Positions 47,273 through 60,754 of a stretch of 64,000 bases of DNA are shown here, one piece after another; the stretch's first letter is position 1; each line of letters begins with the position of its first letter. A model generated the notes under the pieces. The model was not told where the DNA came from and ran no database searches. It was given only the letters and a program-made list of their open reading frames with translations. The position numbers were made by a program, and so were the translations under genes. Source of the stretch: Derxia lacustris (GTDB lineage Bacteria > Pseudomonadota > Gammaproteobacteria > Burkholderiales > Burkholderiaceae_E); the NCBI RefSeq assembly GCF_002105195.1, contig NZ_MUHU01000010.1:1-64000 (forward strand). Reading direction: 5' to 3'.

Positions 47273-47374
47273 GTCGTTCGCTTCCTCGGGCAAGGGGCGC
47301 GGCGGCCGGTGCGGCCACCGCTCGGTTCGGGATGACGAGCGAGCGCCGGAATTGTTCGGGCCGGCGGCGCGCGG

Positions 47375-49750
47375 TCAGGGCGCGAGCTGCCGCACCCGCA
47401 GCGCCGGATCGGCGGCGATCTGCGCGTCGGTGAACGGAAAGCGCAGCCAGTCGCGGCGCGCATAGCGCCGCACCGGCGCGGCGCCGGCGCCGCCGGCAAG
47501 GGCGGTTTCGCGCTGGCCGTGGGCGAGCAGGGTGTGCGCGGCGACGCCGTCGGCGCCGAAGCTCACGACCTGGAGATAGCTGTTCGCGATGGCGTTGGCG
47601 TCGAGCACATGGCTGTCGTCGGCCGAGCAGTTGACGGTGAAATGGCCCAGCGCCGGGCAGCCGCCGTAAAGCGGCAGCGGCGTGCCGGCGAGATCGACGC
47701 GCAGTTCCCGGCCGAGCGGCCGGTCGAGCCGCCAGCCCTTGCGACGGAAGTCGAGCACCGCCGCGCCGAGCGCCTGGGCGACGCGCGGATCGGTGGCGCG
47801 CGGCGCGGCCGGGGTGGCGAGCGGCGCGGCGGCCGAGAACGGCGTGGCGAACAGCGTCTCGCCATCGGGGCCGTCGAGCCCGGTCCAGAAGCTTTCCCAG
47901 AGCAGCGCGCCGCGATCGCCGGCATCGGCGCCGAGCGACCAGCGGCGCAGCACCGCGCAGGCCTCGTCGAGGCTTGGCGTGACGGTCGCGGCCGGGCCCG
48001 CAGCGCGCCCGGCCGCCGATGGCGCGCAGGCGCCGGCCACCAGTGCGTCGCGGAACAGTTCGGCGGTGTGCGGCCGGCCGGCGAGCACGGCCGACCGCAG
48101 CCGTGCGGCGAAATCGCGTGCCGGCAGCGGGCTGGCGAGCAGCGTCTGGGCGAGCGCATGGCCGGCGCGGCCGCGCCACGACAAGGCCTGACGCTCGCCG
48201 CCGAGCACGCTTGCATAGCCTTCGAGCGGCTGGCTCGGGTTGGCGAGCCAGTAGCTGTCGTTCATGTTGGCCACGTAGTCCGCGCGCCAGAGGCCGGGTT
48301 GCGCACTGGCCGGCAGGCTGCCGGGCCGGGGGGCGTTGGCGCTGGTGCGCCAGTCGCAGGCGCTGCGGCTGCCGTCGAGTACCGGCGTCAGCGGATCGAT
48401 GGCGGCGAAGCCGCGCGCACGTTCGGTGACGCAGGCCGCGCGCAGTTCGTCGGGCACGTCGGGGACGGCGCCGATGTCGGCAAACCATGCGCGCGCGTCG
48501 CCGCGTCCGATGGCGGCGGTGGTGACCCAGGGCACGGCGAGGTTGCGGCGCTGGATCGCGGCGAACTCGTCGAGCGAACGCGCGCGGCCCCAGTCGAGGA
48601 AATTGGCGAAGACGCCGAAGTTGTCGGCATTGACGTCGCGCAGCGCGAGCGCATGGTCGCGGCCCCAGCCGAGCGCCGGATGCCGCGCGCCGAGATCGAC
48701 CACCGGGCCGTGGCGGGTGAGGTAGACGCGCCGCTCGATCCGCCGCGGCGCGCCGCCGGGTCCGCGCAGCTCGATCGTCACGACACGTTCGCGCATCGGC
48801 TCCGACACGCCGTCGACCAGATAGCGCGTCGGGTCGGCCGGATCGAGCGTGAGATCGAACAGGCCGAAGCGCCGCGCCGCCGACACGGTGTGGCTCCAGG
48901 CCACGTCCCGGTTGAAGCCGATCATCACCACCGGCACGCCGAGGAAGGCGACGCCGGCCACATCGATGGCGCCGGGTAGGCTCAGGTGCATCTGCCAGAA
49001 GCGGTCCGGCCCGCCCCAGTACCAGTGCGGATTGCCGAACAGCACGCCGCCCTCGCCCTGGGTGGCCGCGCCACCGAAGGCCAGCACATTGCTGCCGATG
49101 CCGTCGCGGTCGCCGATGCGGTGCGCGAGACGGGCGCCGAGATCGGCGGCCGGCGCCGGCTGCGTTGCCGGCGCGGCGTTGACGATCTCGGGAATGAAAT
49201 GGGCATAGCCGGCCGCGAGATTGGCGGCGTAGAGCCGGCGATAGATGTCAGCCGGCGCGATGGCGCTCAACCAGGGCGCGTGCGCGCAGGCGGGGGCGCC
49301 GGCGGCATCGCGGTGCTGGCGCAGCTCGGCGATGCGGCGGTTGTAGCCGCGCGCATAACCGTCGATGAGTTCGCGCAGCTCGACCGGCTGGGCCGCGCGG
49401 TAGCGCGCCACCAGCTCGTCGTCGGCGAAAACCTTGAAGAACACGTCGAGTTCCAGATTCGTCGGCCGACCGAAGGTGGAATCGCGCGCGGGTCGCGCCT
49501 CGGCGCCAAAGTGGCGCGAGCGTTCTCCGCGAAAGGTGACGAAGGCTTCGGCGAGCGTGCAAGGCGCGTCCTGCGCCTGGGCATAGCCGATGCCGGTGCC
49601 GAGGCCGCGCCAGTCGGCGGCCCGGACATGGACGATGTCGTCGCCGGTGCGGCGCAGCTCGATGCCGTCGCCGGCACCGGCCGGCACGGCGAAGGCCGAC
49701 AGCAGCGCGAGCAGGCTCGCGGCGCGGCGTTGCGAATGGGTGATGAGCAT
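47375..49750 (-). CDS. penicillin-acylase-family N-terminal hydrolase (PvdQ-like)
   Basis: 791-aa periplasmic Ntn hydrolase precursor. A signal peptide (1-26) precedes the alpha chain, and autocleavage is expected before Ser in DGIGSNVLAFGG (about 222), with LFGNPHWYWGG following as in PvdQ. Further on come FNRDVAWSHTVSA and the beta-chain Asn in NMNDSYWLANPSQP. PvdQ removes the fatty acid from the pyoverdine precursor after export. The combination here with a fatty-acyl ligase at the start of the assembly line and a PvdE-like exporter argues for the same step. Family members also hydrolyse acyl-homoserine lactones, so that is the alternative. It opens the synthetase operon behind a GAGGAAAG ribosome site. 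Confidence 0.9.
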   Translation of the reverse strand: MLITHSQRRAASLLALLSAFAVPAGAGDGIELRRTGDDIVHVRAADWRGLGTGIGYAQAQDAPCTLAEAFVTFRGERSRHFGAEARPARDSTFGRPTNLELDVFFKVFADDELVARYRAAQPVELRELIDGYARGYNRRIAELRQHRDAAGAPACAHAPWLSAIAPADIYRRLYAANLAAGYAHFIPEIVNAAPATQPAPAADLGARLAHRIGDRDGIGSNVLAFGGAATQGEGGVLFGNPHWYWGGPDRFWQMHLSLPGAIDVAGVAFLGVPVVMIGFNRDVAWSHTVSAARRFGLFDLTLDPADPTRYLVDGVSEPMRERVVTIELRGPGGAPRRIERRVYLTRHGPVVDLGARHPALGWGRDHALALRDVNADNFGVFANFLDWGRARSLDEFAAIQRRNLAVPWVTTAAIGRGDARAWFADIGAVPDVPDELRAACVTERARGFAAIDPLTPVLDGSRSACDWRTSANAPRPGSLPASAQPGLWRADYVANMNDSYWLANPSQPLEGYASVLGGERQALSWRGRAGHALAQTLLASPLPARDFAARLRSAVLAGRPHTAELFRDALVAGACAPSAAGRAAGPAATVTPSLDEACAVLRRWSLGADAGDRGALLWESFWTGLDGPDGETLFATPFSAAAPLATPAAPRATDPRVAQALGAAVLDFRRKGWRLDRPLGRELRVDLAGTPLPLYGGCPALGHFTVNCSADDSHVLDANAIANSYLQVVSFGADGVAAHTLLAHGQRETALAGGAGAAPVRRYARRDWLRFPFTDAQIAADPALRVRQLAP

Positions 49751-49778
49751 CGCTTTCCTCGGGTCGTTGTCCCGAGTA

Positions 49779-49803
49779 GACGAAGCTGGGCCTTGGATGT
49801 TTG
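49779..49803 (-). promoter_or_regulatory. near-match OrbS-type promoter for the acylase-synthetase operon
   Basis: On the minus strand CAAA (49803-49800), 17 bases, then CGTC (49782-49779). It differs from the four exact sites by one base in the -35. It is correctly placed 29 bases before the acylase ATG and would drive acylase, MbtH and the three synthetase genes. Confidence 0.55.
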
Positions 49804-49828
49804 GGCGCGGCGCGCCGGATCGGCCCGG

Positions 49829-51759
<1,931 letters not shown>

Positions 51760-51763
<4 letters not shown>

Positions 51764-52659
51764 GACACGAGGGCGTCGCGGTCGACGAGATAGATCATGT
51801 CGTCGCCGGCGCTGGTGCTGAGCCAGGTCATCGGCATGCGCGGCCAGGCGGCTTCGACCGCGTCGCGCTCGTGGCCGACCTCGACCACCATGATTCCGCG
51901 CTTGGCCAGATAGGTCGGCGCGTCGGCCATGATGCGGCGCACCACGTCGAGCCCGTCGGCGCCGGCACCGAGCGCGAGCGCCGGTTCGTGGCGGTATTCG
52001 GCGGGCAGGGCGTCCATCGACTTGGTGGGCACGTAGGGCGGGTTGGTCAGGATCACGTTGTACTTCTCGCCGTGCAGCCGCGCGAACAGGTCGGATTCGA
52101 CGACATGCACCCGGTCCTCAAGCCCGTAGAGCGCGACGTTGCTGCGCGCCACCTCGAGCGCCGCCGGCGAGATGTCGACCGCATCGACCTGGGCATTGGG
52201 AAACAGATGCGCCGCGACGATGGCGAGGCAGCCCGAGCCGGTGCACAGGTCGAGCACGCGACCGACGCTGGCCGGCTCCTCGATCCACGGCGTGAAGCCG
52301 TCGCGCAGCCATTCGGCGATGAAGCTGCGCGGCACGATCACGCGCTCATCGACCAGGAAGCGGAATTCGCCGAGCCAGGCCTCGCCGGTGAGATAGGCGG
52401 CCGGCACGCGCTCGTCGGCGCGACGGTGGATGACGTTGAGCACGGCATCGACCTCGGTCGGCAGCAGGCGCGCATCGAGGAAGGGATCGAGCGTGTCGAT
52501 CGGCAGATGCAGCGTGTGCAGGATGAGATAGGCGGCTTCGTCGAAGGCGGTGGCGCTGCCGTGGCCGAAGGCCAGCTTGGCGGCGCCAAAACGGCTGACG
52601 GCGTAGCGCAGCAGGTCGCGCACGGTGCGCAGTTCGGCGCGGGCTTGCTCGTGTTGCAT
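51760..52659 (-). CDS. prmB: PrmB, ribosomal protein L3 N5-glutamine methyltransferase
   Basis: 299-aa SAM-dependent methyltransferase. It has an N-terminal helical domain, the SAM motif VLDLCTGSGCLAIV (about 137) and the catalytic NPPY in ILTNPPYVPT (about 206), as in HemK-type glutamine methyltransferases. Length and the N-terminal half match PrmB better than PrmC. It is co-directional with dapE upstream and overlaps the ABC-F gene. Confidence 0.93.
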
Positions 52660-52679
52660 GGGGAGGTCTTTGATGAGTT

Positions 52680-54183
<1,504 letters not shown>

Positions 54184-54187
54184 GCGA

Positions 54188-55327
54188 TCAGACTTCGAGC
54201 GTGAATTCCTTGAACGACGGACCGGCGGATTCTTCCGGCGGCGGTTCGCGTTTTTCGGCTTCGGGCGCGCGGCCCTGGTTGTTGATGAGCCAGATGAGAT
54301 TGGTGGCCGAATCGGCATTGGCCACGGCTTCTTCCTGGGTCACGAGTTCGTCGACGATCAGCTTGTAAAGGCTTTGCTCGAAGGTGATCGAGCCCTGGGC
54401 CAGGCTGTTCTGCATCGCCTCCTTGATGTCGTGCACCTTGCCGTGCTCGATCAGCTCGGCGATGTAGCGGGTGTTGAGCAGCACCTCGCAGGCCGGCACG
54501 CGGCCGCCCGCCTTGGCCTTGAGCAGCCGCTGCGAAACGATGGCGCGGATGCAGGTGGCCATGTCGGCCAGCAGGGCGTTGCGCGCATCGATCGGGAAGA
54601 AGCTGATGACCCGGTTGAGCGCGTGATAGGCGTTGTTGGCATGCAGCGTGGCCAGCACCAGATGGCCAGCTTGGCCGTAGGCGAGGGCGGCGGTCATGGT
54701 TTCGCGGTCGCGGATCTCGCCGATCATGATGACGTCGGGCGCCTGGCGCAGCGCGTTCTTGAGCGCCATGTTCAGCGACTCGGCATCGCTGCCGATCTCG
54801 CGCTGGTTGACGACCGACTTCTTGCTCTTGAACAGGAACTCGATCGGGTCCTCGAGCGTGAGGATGTGGCCGGCCGACTTCTCGTTGCGGTAGTCGATCA
54901 TCGAGGCGAGCGACGTGGTCTTGCCGCTGCCGGTCGCGCCCACCATCAGGATCAGGCCGCGCCGTTCCATGATGAGTTCACCCAGCACCGAAGGCACGTT
55001 GAGCGTCTCGAGCGCCGGGATGTCGAACGGGATGAAGCGGATCACCGCCGCCAGCGAACCGCGCTGCCGGAACGCCGACAGCCGGAAGCTGCCGATGCCG
55101 CGCATCGGGATGCCGATGTTGAGCTCGTGATGTTCGAGCAGCTGATCCATCCGCTCTTCCGACAGCACCTCGGAGAGCAGCGAGGCGATGCTGTCCGGAT
55201 CCATCACCTGCTGGTTGATGGGTACCGTGCTGCCGGAAATCTTGATGTTGATCGGCGAGCCCGCCGAGAGATAGAGGTCGGACGCCTTCTTGTCCGCCAT
55301 CAGCTGGAACAGCCGGTCCATCGCCAT
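54188..55327 (-). CDS. pilU: PilU, type IV pilus retraction ATPase
   Basis: 379-aa GspE/PilT-family ATPase. Walker A is GATGSGKTTS (about 132), the Asp box and Walker B lie in LTLEDPIEFLF and VIMIGEIRDRETM, and the His box is in ATLHANNAYHALNR. The C-terminal extension after LIWLINNQG (about 350-379) is typical of PilU rather than PilT. PilU supports PilT in pilus retraction. A clear GGAGGG precedes the ATG. Confidence 0.92.
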   Translation of the reverse strand: MAMDRLFQLMADKKASDLYLSAGSPINIKISGSTVPINQQVMDPDSIASLLSEVLSEERMDQLLEHHELNIGIPMRGIGSFRLSAFRQRGSLAAVIRFIPFDIPALETLNVPSVLGELIMERRGLILMVGATGSGKTTSLASMIDYRNEKSAGHILTLEDPIEFLFKSKKSVVNQREIGSDAESLNMALKNALRQAPDVIMIGEIRDRETMTAALAYGQAGHLVLATLHANNAYHALNRVISFFPIDARNALLADMATCIRAIVSQRLLKAKAGGRVPACEVLLNTRYIAELIEHGKVHDIKEAMQNSLAQGSITFEQSLYKLIVDELVTQEEAVANADSATNLIWLINNQGRAPEAEKREPPPEESAGPSFKEFTLEV

Positions 55328-55354
55328 GCGGAAACCCTCCGATCGGTTGACGAC

Positions 55355-56197
<843 letters not shown>

Positions 56198-56222
56198 CGG
56201 TCGGAATTCTGCAAAAGCGAAA

Positions 56223-56245
56223 GGGCCGGATTATAGGTCCGGCCC
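56223..56245 (-). terminator. intrinsic terminator after the GGDEF-EAL gene, overlapping a -10 box
   Basis: On the minus strand the 8-bp arms GGGCCGGA/TCCGGCCC (56245-56223) enclose a 7-base loop and are followed by TTTCGCTTTT, a good terminator for the gene ending at 56278. The loop and arm junction contain TATAAT (56235-56230), which could be the -10 of dapD. I see no good -35 for it. Confidence 0.7.
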
Positions 56246-56277
56246 CGCCCGATTCCGCCGGCTTTCGCGGCGCCGAT

Positions 56278-58899
56278 TCAGATGAGATAGGGCGAGCCGA
56301 TGCGCAATTGCTGCTCGGCCTCGCTGATGCTCATGGGCTTGGAAAACAGATAGCCTTGGGCGATATCGGCCTGAAGCCGTTGCAGCGCGCGCATGTCGTC
56401 GGTGGTTTCGACGCCTTCGGCCACGGTTTCGAGATTGAGCGTCTTGGCCAGCGCGATCACCAGTTTGGCGATTTCGGCATTTTCACGATGCACGCCGAGG
56501 CCGTTGACGAAGGCGCGATCGATCTTGAGCACATCGATCGGCAGCTTTTGCAGATGCGCGAGCGAGGAATAGCCGGTGCCGAAATCGTCGAGCGCAATCC
56601 GCACGCCATAGCGCTTCAATTCGGACAGCAGCCGCACCGCCTGGGCCGGATTGGACATCGCGGCGCTTTCGGTAATTTCGAGTTCGAGCGCGCTTGGATA
56701 GATGCCGAATTCATCGATGACCTGACAGACCGAATCGACGAAACCTTCCTGGAACAATTGCCGCACCGACACATTGACCGCCACGGTGAGGTCGTCGAGC
56801 GCCGGGAATTCGGTCTGCCAGTGATGCAGCTGGGCGCAGGCGGCACGCAGCGCCCAGTGGCCAAGCTGGATGATGGCGCCCGATTCCTCGGCCAGCGGAA
56901 TGAACTCGACCGGCGAAATCAGCCCCTGCTTGGATTTCCAGCGCATCAGCGCCTCGAAGCCGCAGAGGCGGCCGGTCTGGAGCGAGACCTTGGGCTGATA
57001 CATCAGGAACAGCTCGTTGCGCTCGACCGCGTAGCGCAGCGCCTGATCCATCTTGGAGCGGGCGAGGGTGCGCTGGCGCAGGTCGTCGTCGAACACCGCG
57101 ATGCGGTGGCGGCCCTTTTCCTTGGCCAGATACATGGCGGCGTCGGCATCGCGGATGAGCTCGCTGGCGCGGGTGTGCTCATGGCGCAGGAAGGCCACGC
57201 CGAAGCTGGCATCGACCTTGAGCTTGATGCCGCCCACATCGATTTCGCGCGACACGCTTTCGAGCAGCCGTTCGGCGATCGCCATGCCCTCGGGCGCGCT
57301 GTGGATCGGCCGGCAGACGATGACGAACTCGTCGCCGCCGAAGCGCGCGATCCAGTCGGTCGGCCGCAAGGTGGACGAGATGCTGGCCGCCACCGAGCGC
57401 AGCACCTGATCGCCCAGCTCATGGCCGTGCATGTCGTTGATCGCCTTGAAGAAATCGAGGTCGCAGAAGATCAGCGCCAGATGGGTATTGGCGGCGCGCG
57501 CCTCGTCGATCATCTCGTGCAGCCGCTCGACCAGATTGCGCCGGTTGGGCAGGCCGGTGAGCGCATCGTGCGCGGCCTGGAACACCAGCCGTGCCTCGGC
57601 CTCCTTGCGCTCGGTCACGTCGGCGACGATGCCGAGCACGCCCGACACCTCGCCGTCGGAGGCATGCAGCGGCACATGCGTCACCTCGAACCAGCGTCGG
57701 TCGTCGGGGCCGAGCAGGCCGGTGAAGGGCGGCTCGTTCTGCACCGTGCCCGACTCGACCACGCGGCGCTCGAACTCGTCGTTCTGACGCGCCAGCTCGG
57801 GCCGGACGATGTCGCGCGCGGTCTTGCCGAGCAGATCGTCCTGGTTGGCGAGGCCCATGCGCGCCAGATTGGCCCGATTGGCCGACACATAGCGGCCGGC
57901 CAGATCCTTGGTGTAGAGCGACAGCGGAATCGCGTCGAACACGGTGCGCAGCACCTCGCGCTCGCGCTCGACCGCGAGCTTGGCCAGCTGGCCCGGCTCG
58001 GCATCGACGAAATGCACGACGAAGGCCCGAACCGACGGGTCGTGCAGCAGATTGACGATGCGCAGATCGGTGAGCCGCCGCGCCGCGCGGTTGCCGCCGA
58101 TGCGCACGGTCGCGGTCTGGGCGGTGAGCGGCGCGGCCACCGCGAGCTGGGTTGCGCGCACGAAGGCTGGCAGATCGTCGGGGTCGAGCAGATCGGTCAC
58201 CGCGGTGCCGACCAGCTCGGCGCTGCCGATGGACAACCACTGGCCGGCCGGCCGGTTGGCATACAGCACGCGCCATTCCACATCCGCCACCAGCGACGGC
58301 TCGTTGCCTTGCTCGGCCACGGTGAAGATGGTGGAACGGCCGACATCGAGCATCGCCAAGCCCGGCTCGACCCGGCCGATGAGATGGCCGACGTACTGGC
58401 CGGCGGTGGCGGCGATGAACAGCAGCAGCACCGTCGCCAGCATCACGCCGCCCGAATCGACGCGGCCGCCGATCACCCAGGCGATGGCGTAGACGGCGGC
58501 ATTCGCGACCGCCATCGTGCGCGGCAGCGTGAGCGAATAGATGAGCAGAAAGATCGTGGTCCAGGCCCAGAGCCAAGCGTGCTGCGGCAGCATGCCCGAC
58601 AGCAGGAACAGCACCAGGCAACCGCCCAGGCTGCGCGCGAACGTGACCGGCGCGCGCCGGGCGACGCCACGCGGCGAACGCAGCGCCGATACCAGCGCGG
58701 TGATGGCCAGCACGATGCAGCCGGCCAGCGCAAGCAACCGCAGCGGCACCGGAATGCCCGAGCCGGTAACGGCCGAGCCAAACAGCGCCAGCAAGGCAAA
58801 ACCGGCGAATTCGAACCACAGCGTGGACGATTGCAAGGCGCCCAGGCGCTGGCCAAGCGTCGAATCGACGCCGGCGGTGGCAGCCATTGGCATGTTCAT
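56278..58899 (-). CDS. membrane-bound PAS-GGDEF-EAL cyclic-di-GMP protein
   Basis: 873 aa. The N-terminal half starts with several membrane spans (about 25-190), then PAS-type sensor regions (about 190-300 and 310-430). A GGDEF domain carries RFGGDEFVIV (about 520) and an EAL domain carries GFEALMRW (about 648) and DDFGTGYSSLAHLQ. Both signature motifs are intact, so it could make or degrade cyclic-di-GMP, with net activity unknown. With pilU and pilZ nearby, control of pili or surface attachment is a reasonable guess. Confidence 0.92.
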   Translation of the reverse strand: MNMPMAATAGVDSTLGQRLGALQSSTLWFEFAGFALLALFGSAVTGSGIPVPLRLLALAGCIVLAITALVSALRSPRGVARRAPVTFARSLGGCLVLFLLSGMLPQHAWLWAWTTIFLLIYSLTLPRTMAVANAAVYAIAWVIGGRVDSGGVMLATVLLLFIAATAGQYVGHLIGRVEPGLAMLDVGRSTIFTVAEQGNEPSLVADVEWRVLYANRPAGQWLSIGSAELVGTAVTDLLDPDDLPAFVRATQLAVAAPLTAQTATVRIGGNRAARRLTDLRIVNLLHDPSVRAFVVHFVDAEPGQLAKLAVEREREVLRTVFDAIPLSLYTKDLAGRYVSANRANLARMGLANQDDLLGKTARDIVRPELARQNDEFERRVVESGTVQNEPPFTGLLGPDDRRWFEVTHVPLHASDGEVSGVLGIVADVTERKEAEARLVFQAAHDALTGLPNRRNLVERLHEMIDEARAANTHLALIFCDLDFFKAINDMHGHELGDQVLRSVAASISSTLRPTDWIARFGGDEFVIVCRPIHSAPEGMAIAERLLESVSREIDVGGIKLKVDASFGVAFLRHEHTRASELIRDADAAMYLAKEKGRHRIAVFDDDLRQRTLARSKMDQALRYAVERNELFLMYQPKVSLQTGRLCGFEALMRWKSKQGLISPVEFIPLAEESGAIIQLGHWALRAACAQLHHWQTEFPALDDLTVAVNVSVRQLFQEGFVDSVCQVIDEFGIYPSALELEITESAAMSNPAQAVRLLSELKRYGVRIALDDFGTGYSSLAHLQKLPIDVLKIDRAFVNGLGVHRENAEIAKLVIALAKTLNLETVAEGVETTDDMRALQRLQADIAQGYLFSKPMSISEAEQQLRIGSPYLI

Positions 58900-58931
58900 C
58901 TGGGCTGCGCCAATGCGCTGACGAAACGCTG

Positions 58932-58959
58932 ATTTGACATAATATACATCGTGCGTATT
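58932..58959 (-). other. candidate dif site (XerCD chromosome dimer resolution)
   Basis: Read on the minus strand, the 28 bases split into an XerC-side arm AATACGCACGA, the centre TGTATA and an XerD-side arm TTATGTCAAAT. Against the proteobacterial dif pattern the centre is exact, the XerD arm has one mismatch and the XerC arm about three. It lies alone in the 61-base gap between tatD and the GGDEF-EAL gene. The same AT-rich stretch could also serve as a -10 region for that gene. Confidence 0.55.
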
Positions 58960-58960
58960 T

Positions 58961-59752
58961 TCAGCCTGACTGCCCGATGAGTCGGAAGAAGTTATCGCCG
59001 GTAATTGCCGCGATCTCTTCCACCGGTAATTGCCTGACCCGGGCTATTTCCGCTGCGACATACGGCACATATGCTGGCTCATTGGTTTTTCCCCGATATG
59101 GCACCGGCGCCAGATATGGCGAATCGGTTTCGATCAGCATCCGGTCGAGCGGCATCCAGGCTGCCACTTCACGCAAATCGGCGGCAGTCTTGAAAGTGAC
59201 GATTCCGGAAAATGAAATCAGAAATCCGAGATCGAGCGCTCGCTCTGCAATATCCCGACTTTCGGTAAAGCAATGAAAGATTCCGCCCGGGCCGCCGTCG
59301 GCCGGCGCGGCGCGTTCTTCTTCGAGGATGCGCAAGGTGTCTTCGGCGGCCTTGCGGGTGTGGATGACCAAAGGCTTGCCGACCGCCCGCGCGGCGCGGA
59401 TGTGCACGCGGAACCGCTCGCGCTGCCATTCGAGCGCGGCCGGGTCGGCATTGCTGTGCCAGTGGTAGTCGAGCCCGGTCTCGCCGATGGCGACCACCCG
59501 CTCGCGCGCTGCCAGCGCCACCAGCGTGGCCACGTCGGGTTCGAGCACGGTGGCATCGTCGGGATGGACGCCGACGCTCGCATACAGATTGGGCGCCGAG
59601 GCGGCGATGGCCAGCACCCGCTCGACGGTTTCGAGCTTGACGCTGATGCACATGGCGTGGCTCACGCGGGCCGCGCTCATGCGCTCGAGCAGCGCAGGCA
59701 GGTCGGCTGCCAGCTCCGGGAAGTCGAGATGGCAGTGCGAGTCGACGAACAT
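58961..59752 (-). CDS. tatD: TatD-family metal-dependent deoxyribonuclease
   Basis: 263 aa with the TatD marks: MFVDSHCHLDFPEL at the start, GETGLDYHW (about 91), VIHTRKA, GIFHCFTES and LIETDSPYLAPVP near the C terminus. These give the metal-binding His and Asp/Glu set. It is the last gene of the mltG-tmk-holB-pilZ cluster, a common betaproteobacterial order. Confidence 0.95.
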   Translation of the reverse strand: MFVDSHCHLDFPELAADLPALLERMSAARVSHAMCISVKLETVERVLAIAASAPNLYASVGVHPDDATVLEPDVATLVALAARERVVAIGETGLDYHWHSNADPAALEWQRERFRVHIRAARAVGKPLVIHTRKAAEDTLRILEEERAAPADGGPGGIFHCFTESRDIAERALDLGFLISFSGIVTFKTAADLREVAAWMPLDRMLIETDSPYLAPVPYRGKTNEPAYVPYVAAEIARVRQLPVEEIAAITGDNFFRLIGQSG

Positions 59753-59754
59753 GC

Positions 59755-60294
59755 TCAGACCCTTCGGCCGACGATGACCAGATCGCGCTCGACGCCGTCG
59801 AGCGTGGCGACGCGCGGCAGATCGCCCCAGCGCGTGAAGCCGTACTTCTCGAACATGCGCAGGCTCGGCGTGTTGTGGCCGAACACGCAGCCGATGAGAT
59901 TGCTCACGCCCACGCGCGGCGCGAACTCGATGGCGGCGGCGAGCAGAAAGCCGCCGATGCCGCGGCCGCGCATGGCTTCGTGGCAGTACACGCTGACCTC
60001 GACCGTGCCCGCATAGGCCGGCCGGCCGTAGAAGTCGGAGAAGCTGAGCCAGCCGAACACGGCGGGATCGCCCTGCCCGGCTTCGGCGGCCGGTGCACCA
60101 TCGGCACCGACACTGAGCGGGCCGGCCACCCAGAGCGGCCGTTCGAGCCGCTGGTGTGCGCGGAACCAGGCGAAGCGCGATTCGAGCGAGACCGGCTCAA
60201 GATCCGCCGTGACCAGCCGCGACGCGATCGTCGAGTTGTAGATGTCGACGATCGCGGGCAGATCGGAGGGGTCGGCGAGGCGGAGTTGATACAT
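59755..60294 (-). CDS. GNAT acetyltransferase, phosphinothricin-acetyltransferase-like
   Basis: 179 aa. It begins [19 protein letters not shown], has [20 protein letters not shown] with the acetyl-CoA loop (about 95-115) and ends with [21 protein letters not shown], all typical of the Pat/YncA group. The true substrate may be methionine sulfone, sulfoximine or another amine. It is inserted between pilZ and tatD with two-base gaps, so it is in their operon. Confidence 0.88.
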   Translation of the reverse strand: MYQLRLADPSDLPAIVDIYNSTIASRLVTADLEPVSLESRFAWFRAHQRLERPLWVAGPLSVGADGAPAAEAGQGDPAVFGWLSFSDFYGRPAYAGTVEVSVYCHEAMRGRGIGGFLLAAAIEFAPRVGVSNLIGCVFGHNTPSLRMFEKYGFTRWGDLPRVATLDGVERDLVIVGRRV

Positions 60295-60296
60295 CG

Positions 60297-60680
60297 TCAG
60301 AGCGTGTGAGTGGGACGCGTGGATTTGAGCGCACCGGCGAGCAGGGTCTCGATGCGGTTGCGGGCGGCCTGGCCGGTTTCGTCGTCGGGGAATGCAACGC
60401 CGATGCCCGGTGTGCGATTGCCGTGCGAATCGGCCGGTGTGATCCAGGCAACGCGGCCGGCGATCGGCAGCCGCGCCGGATCGTCCATGAGCGTGAGCAG
60501 CAGATAGACGTCGTCGCCGAGGTTGTAGGCCTTGGTGGTCGGCACGAAGATGCCGCCGGTAGCCAGGAAGGGCATGTAGGCGGCGTAGAGCGCGGCCTTC
60601 TCGCGGATGGACAGCGCCAGCACGGCCGGGCGCGCGGTCTTGTCACCCGCGATGACGGTGTTCGGCGCGTCGCTCGACAT
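60297..60680 (-). CDS. pilZ: PilZ-domain protein, type IV pilus assembly
   Basis: 127 aa. It begins [20 protein letters not shown] and contains [20 protein letters not shown] and [12 protein letters not shown], the pattern of the orthodox PilZ pilus protein. This subclass lacks the RxxxR cyclic-di-GMP motif and acts by protein contacts in pilus biogenesis. holB upstream and tatD downstream match the standard order. Confidence 0.92.
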   Translation of the reverse strand: MSSDAPNTVIAGDKTARPAVLALSIREKAALYAAYMPFLATGGIFVPTTKAYNLGDDVYLLLTLMDDPARLPIAGRVAWITPADSHGNRTPGIGVAFPDDETGQAARNRIETLLAGALKSTRPTHTL

Positions 60681-60754
60681 TCATCCTCCATGCAGATATG
60701 GGAAATCCGGCCGGGGCGATTGTGCCGGCCGGGGTAGCAAATCGGTAGACGGCT

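Noticed and set aside
47294-47374. A separate promoter for the MbtH gene
   Set aside because: No TAAA-N17-CGTC or other convincing promoter was found between the acylase stop and MbtH. It is more likely transcribed from the site upstream of the acylase.
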